Positions 21,076-25,877 of a DNA stretch of 25,877 nucleotides are shown here, piece after piece. The notes beneath the pieces were generated by a model, which saw only the letters and a list, made by a program, of their open reading frames with translations, did no database searches and was not told where the DNA came from. The stretch lies in assembly GCA_022376515.1 (NCBI GenBank), contig WTXI01000436.1, positions 1 to 25,877 of the forward strand, given 5' to 3'. Positions within the stretch are counted from its first letter, which is position 1. Each line of letters begins with the position of its first letter. The stretch is from Lactifluus volemus (Eukaryota > Basidiomycota > Agaricomycetes > Russulales > Russulaceae). Both the position numbers and the translations under genes were made by a program.

Positions 21076-21606
21076 AAGATAAGGGGAACGAATCTCCCAT
21101 ATAAATTGCTGTGCATGCAGCGCAGCCATGGGCACGTTGACGTCTATCGATGATATCCGTTTTCGGGCGGTGCTTTGAGGAGCCATATTATTACATTCCT
21201 CCTTATGTTTTATATCCGTACGTCTCTCACGTTATCTGGAGCGGGAGAAGAGGGTTCAAGGGTTCCGAGGAGGGGGTGGATGATAGGTCCCGTCCGACCT
21301 TCCCCACATATATCCCCCTTTGCGTTACCCGTTTTTCGGGTTCTTTCCCATCCGCAGGTTCGGGTCTGTTATCGTACTAAGTAAGTAAGTCACGTTCGTT
21401 ATAATAGCCAATACAATCGCTTTCATCGGAAGAAACACGTTGGCTGATCAGTCAGCTGACTTTTGATTTGCGGCGTACTACCAGAGGGGCTGCTGTATTA
21501 CTAGCACCGCCACGACTTCTTCAGTTAGACACCGGCGAATGGAATGTCCGGGCCGCATATCCGCAACAACTGAGAGTGTTTTTTTTCCGTCGCATTGATC
21601 GATAAC
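21076..21606. other. Intergenic region upstream of homoaconitase
   Basis: These 531 bp lie between the stop of the Pro/Gln-rich gene and the LYS4 start. They contain a TATA-like ATATAAAT near 21100, a GTAAGTAAGTAAG run near 21380 and a GTCAGCTGAC palindrome near 21452. No gene is supported. The run of eight T's near 21580 lies just before the LYS4 ATG. Confidence 0.45.
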
Positions 21607-23951
21607 ATGGGTCTACTCCCCCTCTCAGCTCCGCGATCACCGGCGCCCTGGCTCATTTTGACGCGAACGCTGCCACTGTCACCGAAACGACGACGCCATG
21701 TACCCCAGACGGTGATAGAAAAGATCGTTCAGAAGCACGCTGTTGGCCTTCCTCTTGGGAAGGTGGTCAAAGCGGGTGACTACGTCATGATCCGTCCTGA
21801 GCACGTCATGACGCACGATAATACGGGCCCAGTCATATCAAAGTTCGTGGCTTTTGCGACTTTTTTTCTAGCCCCGCCATTTCGTGTAGTTGCGCTCTCT
21901 GATCGTGATTTAGGTTCAAATCTATTGGGGCAACGCGATTCAAATTACCCACACAAGCCGTTTTCACCCTTGATCACGACGTTCAGAACAAATCTTCCAA
22001 GAATTTGGCTAAATATGCAAACATCGAAGCGTTCGCGCGGACACATGGAATCGACTTTTACCCCGCTGGCCGTGGCATCGGTCATCAAATCCTGGTGGAG
22101 GAAGGTTACGCCTTTCCTCATACACTCACCGTCGCGTCGGACAGTCATAGTAACATGTACGAGGCGTTGGTGTGTTGGGACGCCGATTGTACGAACAGAC
22201 GCAGCCGCTATTTGGGCAACCGGAACTACGTGGTGGCAAGTACCCAGAATGGTTCGTGTGGAGCTCAGGGGAAGGCTTGCTGCTGGGGTTACAGGGAAAG
22301 ACGTAATTGTTGCATTGTGTGGTGCTTTCAACAAGGACGAGGTGCTCAATGCCGCGATTGAATTTACGGGCGATGGCATTGCCTCACTGCCCATCGATTA
22401 TCGCCTTACCATTGCGAACATGACCACCGAGTGGGGTGCGCTTGTTGGGTTTTCCCCATAGATGAGGTTCTACTACAGTGGTATGAGGCAGTGCTGAAGA
22501 AGCTGGAGCTCCGCACCTTCTCTGTCAATTCTGCCATTCCAGCACCGCCTGAACATCCACGAATAAATAGACACCGGCTTGATGCTGTGCGGGCGGCGCC
22601 CATCACTTCTGACCCAGGCGCAGAGTATTCCTCTCATCTCGTCCTTGACCTCGCGACCCTAGTACCACACGTCTCTGGTCCCAACAGCGTCAAAATTTCG
22701 ACGCCCCTTCCCGAAATAGAGCAAAAACTCATCCAGATTCAGAAGGCATATATCGTGAGCTGTACCAACTCTCGCGCGTCAGATCTTGCCGACGCCGCCG
22801 CCGTCGTGCGCGGACGCCACGTGGCGCCAGGTGTGGAGTTTTATGTCGCGGCGGCGAGCTCGGCTGTGCAGCGTGAGGCGGAGAGCGCCGGAGATTGGGA
22901 GGCCCTCATCGCCGCGGGGGCGCGGGTCCTCCCTGCTGGGTGCGGACCGTGCATCGGTCTGGGGACAGGTCTGCTCGAGGAGGGCGAGACAGGGATAAGC
23001 GCGACGAACAGGAATTACAAGGGCCGCATGGGGCATCCTGGCGCTCAGGCGTACCTCGCCAGCCCGGCCGTTGTCGCTGCCAGCGCGCTCAAAGGGCACA
23101 TTACTTCCCCGGACTCGCTCGACCTCGCTTCGATGCCGCACACCGGACCCCCGCTGCACTCGATCTATTCCTCATCACCGTCCGCTCAGAACAAGGACGA
23201 GGCTGCCGAAGCGCATATTTTAACCAACGAACCATTACTCCCTTCTTTCCCACCCACCTTCGGCGGCCCTCTACTCTTCGCACCCCAGGATAATTTAAAC
23301 ACGGACGGAATTTATCCCGGGAAATATACGTATCAGGACGATATCACACTTGCACGCCAGGCCGAAGTAGTTATGGAGAACTACGATCCAGGCTTCGCCT
23401 CGCACGTCCGCAGCCTCCTCCCGGCATCTCCTCCTACTCCTACACCAGCAGCGGCAGATCACAACCGCAAAAAGAATGACGAGGAGGAGGAGGCCGCGGC
23501 CGCCATCAAAGCGGGCGTGATCCTCGTTTCGGGTTACAATTTTGGCACGGGATCCTCGCGCGAGCAAGCAGCGACGGCGCTCAAAGCTGCCGGCATCCCG
23601 CTCGTCATCGCTGGGTCCTTTGGCGATATTTTCAAGCGGAACGCGATCAACAACGGTTTGGTCTGCCTTGAGGCCCCGGAGCTTGTCGCGGACCTCACCC
23701 GCGCGTACGCGAAGGATGGGGCGCGCGGCGCGGGCGGAAGAGGTGGCGAGCTGACGGTAGATGCGGGCCTCGTTGTCACCGTACGCATGACGGACGGCAG
23801 GGTCGAGGTGAGGGGCATGGATGGCGGGCCGCGTACCTATGCCGTACGGCCGGTGGGGGCGAGCGTGCAAGAGTTGTGGATTTGCGGTGGACTCGAAGGA
23901 TATATTCTCAAGTCCATCGAGGCGGAGGTTCGAGAGTCGAGGACGGCCTAA
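21607..23951 (+). CDS. LYS4: Homoaconitase, mitochondrial (lysine biosynthesis), with three apparent 1-base frameshifts
   Basis: The enzyme isomerises homocitrate to homoisocitrate in the alpha-aminoadipate lysine pathway of fungi. Exon 1 is 21607-21842, then a 71-nt intron, then exon 2 from 21914 to the stop at 23949. With three corrections the product is about 758 aa, normal for the family. Key blocks are [40 protein letters not shown], the Fe-S cysteine in SCTNSR (about Cys363), two more in GCGPCIG (about Cys423 and Cys426) and [10 protein letters not shown] in the swivelling domain. The basic, acid-free N terminus fits a mitochondrial presequence, although the exact start is not certain. 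The frame breaks three times: one base missing at about 22161, one at about 22171 and one at about 22449. Each lies in a short homopolymer and sequence identity continues in the new frame. I infer sequencing error more than decay. Confidence 0.93.
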
Positions 23952-24248
23952 GAATTCCCAGTAGTGAGTATCACGCATCTGTACTTTTTTTTTTTTGGTT
24001 TTGCCCACTTCAATCGAGGAACGGAAAAGGATAGATTTGTATCGCCCTAACGGCAGACACAGACACAGAATAACATTACACCAATACACATCACTGCTGA
24101 AAATAAAAATTTAATATATCCATTCTGGCGAAACGTGAAAGAAATCGAGGATAACATAGCTTTATTATAATAATAAAGTAGAAGGGGGGGAGGGTGTTAT
24201 TTCGCGATCAAAAGTCATGGCTCCATACCCCGCGTTCCCTGGCTCCGG

Positions 24249-25877
24249 TTAAGGTTTCATCGTCCGACGATCCAAATTGTTCACGTAGAACCGCCAGGCG
24301 GGACGGAACTCATCTGCCCCAATGTAAGCGCCACACATTCGACGCTTACCAATAAAAGCAGAACGGCCGTGCAGCACGCGGTGATTGTCAATTGCTATAC
24401 GGTATATGGCAGGGTTAGAATGGAAGGCCAAAAAAGGGGGTGGGAAGGGACTATGGGGAAAAAAGGAACCCGTACCAAGGCCGTCCTGGGGGTTAGTTGT
24501 ACCCAATACTCCGAATCAGATGATGTAATGAGTTTCTCCCACGCGCGCATTGCCTCATACAGTCGCGGGATATCGGCGTGCGACACTTCTCGCAGGACGC
24601 TCCTGTCCGCGTTATTCCATCGCACAGCACGCAAGTTGCCGACTGCGTCGTGCTCTAGTGGTGGACGGGAAGCACGATAGAGGATCGTTGATTCCCCAGC
24701 GGCATGGGAACTCATAGGGACGGTCGAAAGGAGGCGTACGCCTCTGGGTATAGATCTTGAAGGAGCGATGCGGCATAAAAGCCGTCTACGAGGAGAGTAG
24801 CGCCACCGCCGCCCCCTGTGTGCTCGAGCAGATGGAAAAGTTGTATTCCACTGGGATCGGTCTGCATGATATGCTCTCAAAAAGAAAGAAGCCGGTCGTA
24901 GATGAGAGAGCACATACGAAATACGTGTTGTCCGTGTGTGCGGGCAAAGCGAGGTTCGAATACGCCGTGTCACCACAAGCCATGTTAGCGGTAAAGTCCC
25001 AAAACTTCCCATCTGACCGATTTACGGCAAGGTGACGAAACCTGTCAGGATCCATTTAACAAATACAAACTTACAGTGTGTTTCTCGAATGAATCCGATA
25101 CGGTTCGCTAGATCTTCTGTCGCTTCCGGGGTTGCGGGAATGCCAGGCACAAAACAAAACCCAAATTTATCCTGCGTGTGAAAGTATTTTCTTTTAGAGG
25201 AGGATGAGGATAGATCGGAGGGTCAACTGAACAATTTTTGATAGCCATTTATGCACGCCATGTTCGTTTGATGTAACCTCATCATAAGGAACGGACGGTG
25301 GGTCATTCGCGATTTTTGATCCCCATAAGATCTTTCTGAACGATCGTGATGAACAGACGGTTATATGGTTTGATGAGAATCTATAACATACTCGGCTAGT
25401 TCCTGACTTGTCGCTGGGTAATAACTATTTTTCCAAAGCCAAGTCCATGGATAAGTAGAGACATGGGGACCAGTTGAGGCAGGCCCTAGGGAAGGAATCT
25501 GATCAAGGGCCTATGTGATTCACAGACAGACTCACAAACGACCTCGAGACCTTCTCGTGTGGGTCGTGTAAACATTGGCTCCAAATCTTGTGGAATCTTA
25601 TGGTCGTAGGATAAATACACTGTCAGGGGGGAGGGGGAGAAGCTCACTCAAAGGTGTTGATTAGCCTTTGCATCGTGGTGGAGTGAAAACACTCGGGACA
25701 TCTGCAATGGTCCCGAAGCCATATGTGGTGACTGGAGAGGATTCACGCAGATTGAAGGAGCTCAAATGCGAAGATGTGTCACTCACAACTTGGATCGGGC
25801 GGTCCCGTCCCACTGTATGAGTACTTCACGCTTGTTCGCACTGGTAGTGGGTAGATCACGGTGGGGGCGATGGGATT
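24249..25877 (-). CDS. Epsilon-trimethyllysine dioxygenase (TMLH), carnitine synthesis, 5'-partial at window edge
   Basis: Nine exons are visible: 25877-25787, 25731-25648, 25596-25536, 25485-25392, 25335-25233, 25171-25075, 25012-24918, 24861-24476 and 24394-24249. They give about 385 residues; the N terminus lies beyond the right edge. The N-terminal zinc domain shows WLRDHCRCPECFH. The 2-oxoglutarate/iron core shows FWDFTANM, the H-x-D iron pair in PAHTDNTYF and the distal iron His in NHRVLHGRSAF, with GKRRMCGAYI after it. This is the first step of carnitine synthesis, hydroxylation of trimethyllysine, usually mitochondrial. The related gamma-butyrobetaine hydroxylase is the main alternative, but the C-terminal block fits TMLH better. 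One base appears to be missing at about 24733 in an exon, and one at each of two splice edges (about 24476 and 25597). The gene converges on LYS4. Confidence 0.9.

Noticed and set aside
1..25877. CRISPR arrays, bacterial operons, rRNA genes
   Set aside because: No regularly spaced short repeats or rRNA-like sequence; spliceosomal introns throughout show eukaryotic nuclear DNA.
21607..25877. LYS4 and TMLH as a lysine-related gene cluster
   Set aside because: One makes lysine, the other uses trimethyllysine from protein breakdown. Adjacency alone, between unrelated housekeeping genes, does not support a cluster.

Overview
The window looks like nuclear DNA of a filamentous basidiomycete, most likely an Agaricomycete. 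The introns are short (46-85 nt), with GT..AG ends and CTRAY-like branch sites. Other pointers are a Goodbye-NACHT-ankyrin gene family, a LINE of the kind common in fungal genomes, a fused BioD-BioA biotin gene, and a homoaconitase, which belongs to the fungal alpha-aminoadipate route to lysine. No species can be named from the sequence alone.

Left part (1-14.1 kb), accessory DNA. Two copies of one NLR-like (STAND) gene lie on the minus strand, about 9.8 kb apart, and their flanks are also related, so this is a segmental duplication. Copy B (10432-13867) can be spliced into one intact 998-residue reading frame of nine exons. Copy A (576-4043) has an intact Goodbye domain and NACHT module but four small frameshifts in its last, ankyrin-coding exon. 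Between the copies sits a 5'-truncated non-LTR retrotransposon (5106-7960). It has a 17-A tail and a perfect 14-bp target-site duplication. Its reverse transcriptase motifs are intact, but its RNase H domain has lost the usual catalytic acids.

Right part (14.4 kb to the end), a dense array of housekeeping genes. In order these are: a bifunctional dethiobiotin synthetase/DAPA aminotransferase (+, five exons); Sec61 beta (-) and the splicing/genome-stability factor Sde2 (+), which diverge from a 178-bp intergenic region; an unrecognised Pro/Gln-rich gene with 72-bp in-frame tandem repeats (+); homoaconitase LYS4 (+); and epsilon-trimethyllysine dioxygenase TMLH (-), which runs off the right edge.

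The biotin, lysine and carnitine enzymes are typically mitochondrial in fungi, and Sec61 beta belongs to the ER translocon. LYS4 and TMLH each need three single-base corrections to read through, and each correction lengthens a short homopolymer by one base. Dethiobiotin/DAPA, Sec61 beta, Sde2 and NLR copy B need none. I read this as probable base-calling or assembly error near the right end rather than decay of two core genes.
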